Of a stretch of DNA of 64,000 nt, positions 47,701-56,970 are shown piece after piece; positions within the stretch are counted from its first letter, which is position 1, and each line of letters opens with the position of its first letter. The notes beneath the pieces were generated by a model. That model was not told the origin of the DNA, made no database searches, and saw nothing but the letters and a program-made list of their open reading frames with translations. Position numbers and translations under genes: made by a program. Origin of the DNA: Prosopocoilus inquinatus. Lineage: Eukaryota; Arthropoda; Insecta; Coleoptera; Lucanidae. The DNA is taken from assembly GCA_036172665.1 (NCBI GenBank), contig CM069873.1:50190001-50254000 (forward strand). The letters run 5' to 3'.

Positions 47701-47979
47701 GGCGTCTTTAACTTCGTCCGAGTGCATTGGAAATCCCAATTTAGCTTTTGCCAAGATCCAGTTTGCCAATCTTTGTTCCTCTACATGCGTTAAGACGGGA
47801 GAAGGGCCCATCTTTCTCACATTTGGTACTTTCGCAGTTAATTTGTTATGCAAAGTAGATTTAGGGATCCCATATTTGGAAGACGCTTTGCTTAAAGTTA
47901 TTATTCCAGCATTAATTTGGTTTAATGCTGTGGCCAATGTTTCTTCCGTGTAATTAAAGCGCGAGTATTTTTTATTCAT
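44798..47979 (-). pseudogene. pogo-like transposase interrupted by a foldback element
   Basis: Exon 1 runs from 47979 down to 45091, broken by the insertion at 45944-46648; exon 2 is 45036-44798 (donor GT 45090-45089, acceptor AG 45038-45037). I chose ATG 47979 (MNKKYSRFNY) because the upstream ATG at 48033 lies in the subterminal repeats. Order: psq/HTH (ATALNQINAGIITLSKASSK), CENP-B-type HTH, DDE_1 core with FNADETGV, LFIDGHKSHY and THILQPCDVSIFRPLK (three acidic catalytic positions). After the insertion a basic, Lys/Glu-rich region follows, and exon 2 encodes a compact ~78-residue aromatic domain (VGNYVIVSYRNKKYPGLI...LWRWPKV). Outside the insertion I see no stop or frameshift; the insertion plus one TSD copy is the only visible break. 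Confidence 0.9.
45944..46648. repeat. Foldback-like repeat, copy C, in the pogo gene
   Basis: Flanked by ttgttattaac at 45933-45943 and 46649-46659 (11 bp; the match can be stretched to 13, or read as 9 if the element ends in TATCTGTT). It holds two almost identical ~315-bp forward modules and an inverted tail. Sequence is close to copies A and B although it sits about 22 kb away in another transposon, so the family has been mobile. Confidence 0.85.
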
Positions 47980-48661
47980 CTGAAAAATAAGTATGCCTAG
48001 TTCACCAGTAAATGAACACCAATGAATAAACACTGTTCATTTACTGGCTTGCTCGCGTATATGATGAAATATTGTAATAGGAAATATTCGGTACTAATAC
48101 AGCAAACATTTAAAGTTGAATTTACCTTATTTCTCGTTTCTGCGCCAAATCCAGTAAATGAACACGCTGTTCATTCATTAGATTTTACGAAAATTTTCGA
48201 ACCAGTAATTGAACGCCTTTATATTTATTGAAACTATGTCGTTTGCATCACTTATTTAATTAAATATATTAAAGTCATGATTGTATTGATATATTATAAG
48301 AACAATTTGCAATTATTTTGAAAAATGTGAATATTACAAAACATATTCAGAGCACATGTCCTTACCTTAATACTATAATAAAATGACGTCGGAAGCAACT
48401 GGTGTCAACATGTCTGCACAAGACCGATTTCATTGGTAGACAAAACACATTTGTAGTCTTGACAGTAAATAAGTAATATCGAAGAAATATTCATGCGTCA
48501 TTAGAACAAGAGAAAGATACGGCTTTACTTAAGCTTTCCTTGTTTTTCACAAAAATATACGTCTCTGTTCATTCACTGGGTTGTGTTCACTTACTGGTCG
48601 ACTGACCCTACCAACTTATTGAACGTAGTGAACGTGATAGTGCTTATTAAAATTATAAAAC

Positions 48662-51600
48662 ATGTTTGATTGCAATCAGTGTGGTAAACAATTTACGCGA
48701 ATCGATAATATGAATCGTCATTTGCGTACGTCATGCCAGGGAAAACGTTTGAAATTAGATGAAATTGCCGGACCGTCCAAAGTTGTTGACCAGGTGAACG
48801 TTATGAAATGTGATGTGTGTGAAATATACGTCAGCAGAAAGTGTTTCTCAGCACATTTGCGTAGTAATTCACATAAAAGTAATGCTTTTGTGGTCGTCGA
48901 TAACGGCGTGGAGAAGATAGCTGGTGCATTCGGAGACAAAATCGTAACGTACCGTATAACGGAACCTTACAATTATGTCGATGTCGAGGATTTTATGTAC
49001 AATATTCAAGAAAAAGTACTAACTTTGGTTCAAAGTATATTAGACATCCATAAAGCATTAAAGTGGAATGTGGAAATTTTCGGAGTATATTTCTTAGATT
49101 CTAAAGAAAGTTCTGAGATAAAATCTTTTAACACCAAGAATAAAATAACTTGTTTTGGAACTGATATATACAATATATATCGTGATTTTGTAAACGAAAT
49201 ACATGTAAAAATGTCGGAATTTCAGGAGCGAGATTCAGGTAAAACAAATAATAGGTGCAATCGTTTAGAATAAAACTTAAAGTTGCAAATATTGTTACAG
49301 GATGGACTTTGTGCAGAATTTTATATATGGAAGTCAACATTAATAAATACAATCCACTGAAAGCATCCAGCTTCATGCCATTACCGTCTTCAATAAGTGC
49401 GAAGAAAGCTGTCATAAATGTTACAAATAACGACAACGCTTGCTTTGCCTAGGCGATAACGTCAGCTATGTGTCAACCGACAGGTCTTCCTCAAAGGATG
49501 TCTTCGTATCCCCATTATAACACAGTAGCGGATTTCACTGACCTAGAATTTCCACTGAAAGTTTGTGACGTGAAGAAATTTGAAAGCAAGAACAATATTT
49601 CTATAAATGTCTAAGGACTCGGTTCCCATTATAATGGTAAGGTTACGGTTGATGAAGTTGTAGGACCGTTACATTTTACTAAAAATAGAAAAAATATTCA
49701 TATAAACTTATTATTAATTGATGACAACAACGGAAATACTCATACAATTTATCACGTTTAGTGTCAAAACAGACTTCACATCACGGTCACGAGAAATATA
49801 TTTGTGAAGGATGTTTAGTGCATTTTCCATGTATTGAAAAATTGCAACGACACGAGAGGGAAGACTGTAAAGTTATCAAAACAGTTTTACCATCGACAGA
49901 GTTAAAAATAAATAAGTATGGTGAATCTTTGCCAGAGAATATATTACAATTTGAAAATTTTGAAAAACAGTTAAAACTTCCTTTTGTTATATATGCCGAT
50001 TTCGAAGCATTGCTAAAACCACTGGACAGAGTAGAACCAAATCCAGATAAATCTTTCACTGTTAAGTGTTATGAACACGAACCTCATTCATTTGCATATT
50101 ACATTAAGTGCAGTTTCAATGCAAATTTGTCAATGTTAAAGTTATATCGCGGAGAGAATGCCGCCACTGAGTTTATAAAATGGTTAGAAAAAGATATTAA
50201 AGAAATTTACGATAAATATTTAAGTAAAATTGAGCCGATGACTGATTTAACACGAGAAGAAAAAGAGGCATACGACCGTGCAACAATGTGTCATATTTGT
50301 GAAAAACCAATATTAGATGTTAAGGAGAAGGTGCGTGATCACGAACATTTATCGGGAGCGTATAGAGGTGCTGCTCACTCTGTGTGCAACATTAATTTTA
50401 AAATACCAAAATTTATTCCAGTGTTTTTTCATAATCTTTCTAATTATGACAGTCACTTGTTTGTAAAGACAATGGCATTAGAAGCTGAAGATGTGGACGT
50501 GATCGCACAAAATAAGGAAAAATATATATCCTTTTCGAAATTAATACACGTGGGGGATAAGACAGACTGTAAAGGTAAAAAGCGTAAAGTATATTTCAAA
50601 ATAAGATTTGTAGATTCTTTTCGTTTCATGCAATCGTCTTTAGAGAAATTAAGTTCATACTTGGAAGATTGGCAATGTAGGGAAATTAGAAAATATTTTA
50701 ACGATGAGGAGATGTTTAAATTAATACGTCAAAAAGGAATTTTCCCGTATTGTTTTATTGACTCACTCATGAAATTAGATTTTGCCACTTTACCTTCTAA
50801 GAATGATTTTTATGATGTGCTGTATGATGAACACGTAAGTGATGAAGATTATGAGAGAGCACAGCGCGTTTGGAATTTATTTAACTGTAAAACTATGGGT
50901 GATTACAGTGATGTATACGTAACATCTGATGTTTTACTGTTGGCAGACGTATTTGAAAATTTAAGAGACCTTTGTATTGATAATTACAAACTAGATCCTT
51001 GCCATTTTTTCACCGCTCCAGGATTAAGTTGGGATGCAATGTTAAGAATGACAAAAATTAAATTAGAGTTACTGCAAGATGTTGATATGCTACATTTTTT
51101 TAGAATGGGTATACGCGGTGGAGTGAGTATGTGCACTAAAAGAATCGAAAACGCTAATAATAAATTTGTGCATGGTTTTGACTCTAAGAAGGCAACTAAA
51201 TATTTACTATATCTTGATGCTACAAATCTGTACGGTCACGCAATGTGTTCCAGATTTCCGTGGGGAGAATTTACTTGGTTGTGTACAGAAGAGATTAACA
51301 ATCTTAACATTTCAGAGTTAGAAGAAAATTCAGATGTCGGGTACATATTCGAAGTAGATTTGGAATACCCGACTCATTTACATGACAACCACAACGAATT
51401 ACCATTTTGTCCGGAAAACATAATTCCACCAAATTCGAAATATGGTAAACTTATTCCAAATCTGTACAACAAAGGGAAATACATAATTCACTATTTAAAT
51501 CTGAAACAATGTTTGGAAAATGGTTTAATATTAAACCAAATTCATAGGGCAATTAAATTTAAGCAATCTCGTTGGCTAAAAATATACATAGATTTTAATT

Positions 51601-52502
51601 CACAAAAACGAGCTGAAGCTAAAAACGAATTCGAAAATTTTTTTTACAAATTATTAAATAATAGTGTTTTCGGTAAAACTATGGAAAATGTTGAGAATCG
51701 CGTCGACATTAAATTGGCCACCAGCTGGGAAACCCATAATCGAAGACCGGGAGCTGAATCATTGATAGCTAAACCAAACTATAAATCGAGTAAAATTTTT
51801 AGTGATCACCTGGCCGCAATAGAATTATGCAAAGTACAAGTAAATTATAATAAACCTTTATACGTAGGGTTTTGTGTTTTGGAAATATCAAAAACAGTAA
51901 TGTACGATTTTTATTACAATTTTATAAAGCGAAAATATAACAATAGAGCAGCTTTATTATATACTGATACGGATAGTTTAATACTGACCGTTAATACTGA
52001 TAATGTATACGATGACATAAAGCATAATTTAGATAAATTTGATACTTCAAATTACCCACCGAATAATGTACATGAAATGCCTCGAACTGAATCAGTTATT
52101 GGACGATTTAAAGACGAATACGCAGGACAGGTTATAGAATCTTTTATCGGGACCGGTGCGAAAGCCTACTGTGTAAAGCTTATTTCAAAATGTACTAAGA
52201 AAGCAAAAGGTGTTAAAAAATACGTTATAGATAAATACTTATCTGTAGATGACTACAAAGAAATCATTGAACGAGATGGTTTTATTTTTAAAAAGATGTA
52301 CGTGTTTCACTCAGATTTTCATACGGTGTATACAGAGTTGAAAAATAAAATTGCCTTATCATCTAAAGACGATAAACGTTATATTTTGGATGACAAAATT
52401 CATACTCTGGCGTGGGGTCACCATAAAATTGCTGATATAGAAAGAGATAAAACACTAAAAGAACTAATTGAAAAACTGGAAAAAGAATTAGAAAATAAAT
52501 AA
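48662..52502 (+). pseudogene. Protein-primed DNA polymerase B, N-terminal part broken
   Basis: The N-terminus has C2H2-type fingers (CNQCGKQFTRIDNMNRH, CDVC...H). The frame changes near 49260, and in-frame TAG (49450-49452) and TAA (49612-49614) interrupt the next region; from 49761 a 913-codon frame is open. Within it: a second finger (YICEGCLVHF); ExoI YADFEAL (residue ~78); an endonuclease VII/HNH-like insert with C..C and RDHEHLSGAYRGAAHS..CN (~175-215); ExoII HNLSNYDSHLF (~229); PolA YLDATNLYG (~484); PolB LLNNSVFGKTM (~633); PolC YTDTDSL (~735). These are the motifs of the DNA_pol_B_2 family, which replicates Polintons by protein priming. Ends convergent with the integrase, 111 bp apart. 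Catalytic motifs look intact; the 5' third is not. Confidence 0.9.
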
Positions 52503-52613
52503 AGTATGTTTTATTTATAAGTTCTGTTAGAAAGTAAATAAATTAATTTGTAAAATTCATTTATTGTGTATTGTGAGTATTGTATGTTTACAGTTGTAGT
52601 TAATAAATATTTA

Positions 52614-53558
52614 TTATAAAACATTGCGTTTTGGTATCCATGAATCATGTTTAGAACTCAATCCTAAATAACTTACGAGCGCTTTATTACCTTTTTCTCT
52701 CAATACATTAATTAAATATATATCTGGATGTTTTACTTTTTGTAACTCGTACTCATAAAACCCACCAAGAATGGCTTCACCATCAGCGTCTTTAATTAGA
52801 TATGTTCTGGGATTAGTATTCTGCACCGACGAAATGGTAAATATTTCGTTGGACCAATTCGGAGTGTACATCTTCGAAAATGCTTGTCTGTATTTACTGA
52901 TGCGCACATGATCTCCAATTTTAAATTTTGCAATTCTTGGATCCACAATTTTAAGGTTGCTGTAGACGGACTGTAAAATACTTTGCGCATTTCTTTGATT
53001 TATCTTGCTGGGTTTGTAACCCGTCGTACTGTGAACAGTGTTATTGTATTCTTCAATTAGCCTTGGTAATAAATTGAACCATCCGAAATTTCCTTGCATG
53101 CTAAATTCTTTCCACATTTTTTGTTTTAGGGTTCTATTAAATCTTTCGACTATCGAACTTTTTAAATTAGAGTATGCGCTATAGTGATTAATTCTATATT
53201 TCTTCATTAAATTTTGGAACTCTGCATTGTAAAATTCCTTTCCGTTATCTGTTTGTATATTTTTCGGTACAGAATTTCTACCTTCAGATAAAATCGATTG
53301 AAAAGCTTTGGTTACTTCTTTACCTGTCTTATTTTTTATTGGTATTCCCCAAGCATACTTGGAAAATGCGTTGATTACTGTCAGAATGTATTTGTATCCT
53401 TTGTTTATCTTGGCATAAGGTAGCATTTCAATTAAGTCTGCTTGGAAGAGATCTCTGAGTCCTTTTATTATTACTCGACGACGGCGAAAGTTTTTCCTTG
53501 CTGGTTTGTGCAACTCATTAACAACATCACGTTTCACATTAGAAGATAGATTAGACAT
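52614..53558 (-). CDS. Polinton-type retrovirus-like integrase with chromodomain
   Basis: 314 aa, open. The DDE core shows FQADLIEM (Asp ~40), IQTDNGKEF (Asp ~100) and SSIVERFNRTLK (Glu ~137), with the spacing of the retroviral integrase fold. The C-terminal ~60 residues, ending VSYLGLSSKHDSWIPKRNVL, look like a chromodomain, as known in Polinton and chromoviral integrases. I see no clear N-terminal HHCC zinc finger. The start ATG at 53558 overlaps the stop of the upstream gene by 8 bases (ATGTCTAA). The role in the family is insertion of the linear element DNA. Confidence 0.9.
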   Translation of the reverse strand: MSNLSSNVKRDVVNELHKPARKNFRRRRVIIKGLRDLFQADLIEMLPYAKINKGYKYILTVINAFSKYAWGIPIKNKTGKEVTKAFQSILSEGRNSVPKNIQTDNGKEFYNAEFQNLMKKYRINHYSAYSNLKSSIVERFNRTLKQKMWKEFSMQGNFGWFNLLPRLIEEYNNTVHSTTGYKPSKINQRNAQSILQSVYSNLKIVDPRIAKFKIGDHVRISKYRQAFSKMYTPNWSNEIFTISSVQNTNPRTYLIKDADGEAILGGFYEYELQKVKHPDIYLINVLREKGNKALVSYLGLSSKHDSWIPKRNVL

Positions 53559-53934
53559 TTTCAGTTAGAACTCGTTTTCTTACGATGAATTCAACAAATA
53601 ATGGAACTGCACAAACTAAAGATGTGCAAGTAAACGAGATTTGATCTCCCACATTCAACGTTCTTCCAATTAAAGTATCAGTACAATTTATAGCGTTGAT
53701 GGATACTGTAATGTTGACAATAGTAGGTTGATGAATAAGTACTTTTTTAACAACGCAAGTTTCTTGGATCGTATACGTCGTTTGGTGACCTCTATTTGAA
53801 AGCAAATACACACTTTCGGCGTTAAGCTCTTGACTCTGAAAGTCTAATAATGTTTCGTAAAATAATGGTGTAGCAGCAATGTGTTTGAAAACTGTGTGTT
53901 TATGAACGTGTCTTCCAAACTTATCAATAGTCAT
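53551..53934 (-). CDS. Unassigned 127-aa protein of the Polinton-like cluster
   Basis: Open reading frame starting MTIDKFGRHVHKH at 53934, directly upstream of and overlapping the integrase ORF. It has no transmembrane segment that I would call and no family I recognise. The second half is rich in beta-prone residues (VNITVSINAINCTDTLIGRTL, then alternating hydrophobics), which would suit a small all-beta structural protein, but that is inference. Its open state next to other conserved genes supports it being real. Confidence 0.6.
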   Translation of the reverse strand: MTIDKFGRHVHKHTVFKHIAATPLFYETLLDFQSQELNAESVYLLSNRGHQTTYTIQETCVVKKVLIHQPTIVNITVSINAINCTDTLIGRTLNVGDQISFTCTSLVCAVPLFVEFIVRKRVLTENV

Positions 53935-54002
53935 TGTGAATCAATCAACAACTATGTGAAACTGAAATGTGTGCTCGCTTGCACTCCACTAAATACTACA
54001 AT

Positions 54003-55229
54003 TTACAAAATAATTTTAGCCTCTTTTAATTCTTCAATGATCGCTATGATTTCATTGTTATGTGCGGAGTGACCTGCTGATTTGGATGCGTTCAATAAAC
54101 GCAATCGTTCTACTAGTTCGTTAGGATCATCCCAGTATTGATACTGCAAACATTTGTTAGGTACAAGCTTTTTCTCCAAAGCTCCACCTGTTTTCCAGCT
54201 TCGCGCCCACCAAACGTTTGGTGGTTTTCCCTGAATTATTGGTTTTATAATATTCACATATTTAAATCCTCTGCTTGCAGATATTCGCCCTGAGGGATTA
54301 TAATTAACTTTAAACGCACTAGTTCTTCTCAATATATCTCTATAGTCTCGCACATCGTGAAACGTAAATTTCTCTGGATTTTTCTTAAAAACCAGCTCGT
54401 ATAAACCTTTAGTACCCTTATACGCCAAGTCTCCAATTACAAGATCGGGACCGTCAAACTTAAGCTCCTGGTTCCCAACAAACAATCTCTCATCTTCTTC
54501 TCTTACACCGTATTTTGTATCGAATTCATTTTCTACATCAGTTTCAAATCGTGTAACATAATCACGTGCTAACGGATGATACGATTCTAAGGCAGCTTCC
54601 ACCAGCGGTGATTCTAATCTAGTCCGAAGTAATAATTTTCGTTCTTCTAGAAGTGTACGAGCATGAGTCAGGGATTCGTCCGCAGGGGGGTTACTGCTTT
54701 CGGTGTCATATTCTTCTGCTTCTTCATAAACAGATTTTGATGTTGGAGATGTGGACTTTTCATGAGGAACCTCAAGAATTTCTTCATCTTCTAAGATGGA
54801 AGGTTGTTTAATTTCACGTCCAAGTGGCGTTGAAGTACCCACATCATGCTCCTCTGACAATCCAATTCGCGACGAAGGATCGGATTTTAATTTATAACTC
54901 GGTCTTCTTCGTATGAAAGAAGGATCAGATCTCAATTTATAAATCGGTCTTTTTCGTAGGAAAGAACTCTTTGGCTCCTCTTTCAATCTCTTTTCACTGG
55001 CTTCGTATGACTGTTGCTCCTCTTTCATAGGTAATACGCTGCGAACAACATCTAGCTTATTGACAATATCTCGGAGTGGCTCTACAATAGGTGAATAAGT
55101 TGTCTGCAGATACTTTTTTGATTGCTCCGCATGATGTTTTGCTTGTGCAATATCGGATTTAAGTGTTTTTAATTTAGTACGCAAACTTTCGCGCGCAGTG
55201 GCTAATTCTGCTTTAAGTTTGTTACTCAT
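54003..55229 (-). CDS. DUF8207-like protein of the Polinton-like cluster
   Basis: 408 aa. Residues ~1-60 are a basic/acidic coiled coil (ELATARESLRTKLKTLKSD...). Residues ~85-125 contain two near-identical basic repeats (RKRPIYKLRSDPSF, RRRPSYKLKSDPSS). A charged linker follows, then from ~215 a conserved-looking domain with KFDGPDLVIGDLAYKGTKGL and YELVFKKNPEKFTFHDVRDY. I recall this domain from many uncharacterised insect proteins labelled DUF8207, often beside Polinton genes; this is memory, not a search. The function is unknown. The gene lies between the packaging ATPase and the 127-aa gene with gaps of 89 and 68 bp. Confidence 0.7.
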   Translation of the reverse strand: MSNKLKAELATARESLRTKLKTLKSDIAQAKHHAEQSKKYLQTTYSPIVEPLRDIVNKLDVVRSVLPMKEEQQSYEASEKRLKEEPKSSFLRKRPIYKLRSDPSFIRRRPSYKLKSDPSSRIGLSEEHDVGTSTPLGREIKQPSILEDEEILEVPHEKSTSPTSKSVYEEAEEYDTESSNPPADESLTHARTLLEERKLLLRTRLESPLVEAALESYHPLARDYVTRFETDVENEFDTKYGVREEDERLFVGNQELKFDGPDLVIGDLAYKGTKGLYELVFKKNPEKFTFHDVRDYRDILRRTSAFKVNYNPSGRISASRGFKYVNIIKPIIQGKPPNVWWARSWKTGGALEKKLVPNKCLQYQYWDDPNELVERLRLLNASKSAGHSAHNNEIIAIIEELKEAKIIL

Positions 55230-55318
55230 GGTGCATCCGCATCCTTTATCGTCTGTTACAGTACTGAAGAACTGTAGAACTATGTAAAAATGAAAGAACT
55301 ATGTAAAATGTAGTGGTT

Positions 55319-56026
55319 TTAAAGATATATGTACGTGTCGAATCCTTTACGATATCTCCCTGCGTTTATGGAACAATCGGTATCAATAACTAATAAACCA
55401 AACGGTTCCTTCCAACAAGCGTAACAGATATTACGAAACTGGTCCATAGTCATATCTCCGCTGACGTAATCATCGTAAACGTGTTTCAAATTTGTGAAAT
55501 CTTGACGAAATAGTATTAAGAAATTACAATTATCACGAATCATTTGTTTGGATATTGCACTGTAAGTTTGACTTAAATAAAAGCAGTCAACATTTCTACG
55601 ACGTCCAAAGGAGAAATATTCTTTAATTAAATTTTGTGTAGTACACTGAACATCATCAAAAACAACGACTGAATATTCTTTTACATTTGTAGGTGACACC
55701 ATTTTTTCAATATCGGAAATTTCAAAGTAACCTATTTCGGGCACTGTTGATAGCAAATGTCGGAGAAATTTATACTTCCCCTGAGATAAGGTCTTACAGC
55801 AGATGTATAAATTTTGGAAACGTAATCCGTTCGGATGGGTTAATAATGTCACTAAGGAATTACTTTTACCAGCCCCTGCGCTCCCGCTAATGATAACGCG
55901 TTTACTTGATCCTCCGAAGAGAACACTGTGACGTTTAAAGGTTTCATTTGCGATTGCATCGTCGAAATTTTGTACGGGTAACTTTAAAGACTGTTGTTGA
56001 AACTTCATATTTAAAATATTTTTCAA
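55319..56026 (-). CDS. A32/FtsK-like packaging ATPase
   Basis: 235 aa, open. Walker A GSAGAGKSN at residue ~49-57 and Walker B VVVFDDVQ at ~120-127, followed by FSFGRRRNVDCFYLSQTYSAI, which fits the sensor/arginine region of the HerA/FtsK-type A32 packaging ATPases of Polintons, poxviruses and adenovirus-like lineages. Known role in relatives: pumping element DNA into a capsid. Its presence argues that this lineage is, or was, packaged even though no capsid gene is recognisable. The start at 56026 gives MKNILNMKFQQQS; the second Met (56008) is also possible. Confidence 0.88.
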   Translation of the reverse strand: MKNILNMKFQQQSLKLPVQNFDDAIANETFKRHSVLFGGSSKRVIISGSAGAGKSNSLVTLLTHPNGLRFQNLYICCKTLSQGKYKFLRHLLSTVPEIGYFEISDIEKMVSPTNVKEYSVVVFDDVQCTTQNLIKEYFSFGRRRNVDCFYLSQTYSAISKQMIRDNCNFLILFRQDFTNLKHVYDDYVSGDMTMDQFRNICYACWKEPFGLLVIDTDCSINAGRYRKGFDTYIYL

Positions 56027-56305
56027 AAATATTCAAAATATTTTTGCTCCTTACAACACGTTATTAATTTCCTCTTTACCAAACGCGATACTCTATTACT
56101 GTGTTGTAGTTATCAATATCAACTGCTATATAAACACTCTTTAAAACTCATAAATTATTTATTTAAATAAATATAATAAATTAATGTTCCTAACTAAATT
56201 AATATTTCTAACTAAATTAATATTTCTAACTAAATTAATATTTCTAACTAAATTAATATCTCTAACTAAATTAATATCTCTAACTTAAACTCTGATTAAT
56301 GCTCC
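56027..56305. promoter_or_regulatory. Spacer with ATPase promoter and 18-bp tandem repeat
   Basis: On the minus strand GTTTATATAGCAG at about 56127-56139 is a TATA-like box about 100 bp before the ATPase start. 56178-56286 is a tandem repeat (separate entry). Confidence 0.45.
56178..56286. repeat. 18-bp tandem repeat, about six units
   Basis: Unit TAACTAAATTAATATTTC, drifting to ...ATATCTC in the last units. It lies between the ATPase promoter and the 3' end of the proline-rich gene. Confidence 0.93.
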
Positions 56306-56775
56306 TCACTGTAAAAAATAAGATGTTATTAAAATGTTGAAAGGTAATGAACGATAACGAACCCAAGATTCATCCATCGTGGATTCCACTTCCACCTCTC
56401 CCCTTTCTTCCTCCACCTCCACCTTTAGTGGTAAAGGTCGTGGTAGAGGCTCCAACACTGGCGGCACAAACACCCTCCTTTTTAGGCGGATGCGTTGAGG
56501 CGCCGCCACTTGCTGCACCGGCGGCCTTCGTTCAGGTGTGGCCGCCGCTAGCGGCGTTGGAGTGTAGCTGGGTGAAGGTGACCGTTCGAGACGTGGATGA
56601 ACCATGCGATAATTCACTACCGCCGTTTCTGCATTAATCAGAGTTCCGTCCGTTAACTGAAAAAGTAAATAATCACATATGTAAACCGTAAAATACAAAT
56701 TAGATTACTCACTTTCAGTTCCACTTGCCTCATGAAAAGTGACTTCACAAGAGGCACGTTTGGTGAAGAACTCAT
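56306..56775 (-). CDS. Proline-rich 137-aa protein, two exons
   Basis: Exon 1 56713-56775 (MSSSPNVPLVKSLFMRQVEL, 21 codons) ends AAA|GTGAGT; exon 2 56306-56656 begins after TTTTTCAG and is in phase. The combined protein is about 137 aa. It opens with a possible small helical domain, then a Pro/Arg-rich stretch (YTPTPLAAATPERRPPVQQ, basic RIRLKRR) and an acidic EVEEERGEVEVE tail. No family recognised. The clean intron and position inside the Polinton-like cluster support it being a gene. Confidence 0.55.
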
Positions 56776-56970
56776 CTGTAAAACGAATAACAATTATTAA
56801 AAATTGTACAAAGAAAAATAATTTTTTATATCCTCGAAAACATACCTAATACCTCGACAACATTTCCAACTTCATGTGAGGAACAAACCATTGAACAACA
56901 ATATAATTCACAGACATATCTACTTAAGAGAAGAAGTTAAATCTTAAGACACTAAATCAAACTTAATCTT

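Larger units (their letters stand above)
44528..48608 (-). mobile_element. pogo/Tigger-like transposon with TA duplication
   Basis: TA dinucleotides at 44526-44527 and 48609-48610. Ends are inverted: left GGGTCAAATAGCCAGTGAATGAACA, right (reverse complement) GGGTCAGTCGACCAGTAAGTGAACA. The motif CCAGTGAATGAACA recurs about a dozen times within 250 bp of the left end and 600 bp of the right end. It encodes a pogo-like transposase on the minus strand, interrupted by foldback copy C. TA target and DDE_1 transposase are typical of the Tc1/mariner-pogo group. Confidence 0.92.

Noticed and set aside
54003..55229. Major capsid protein assignment for the 408-aa protein
   Set aside because: Coiled coil and basic repeats do not look like a double jelly roll, and the C-terminal domain matches what I recall as DUF8207.
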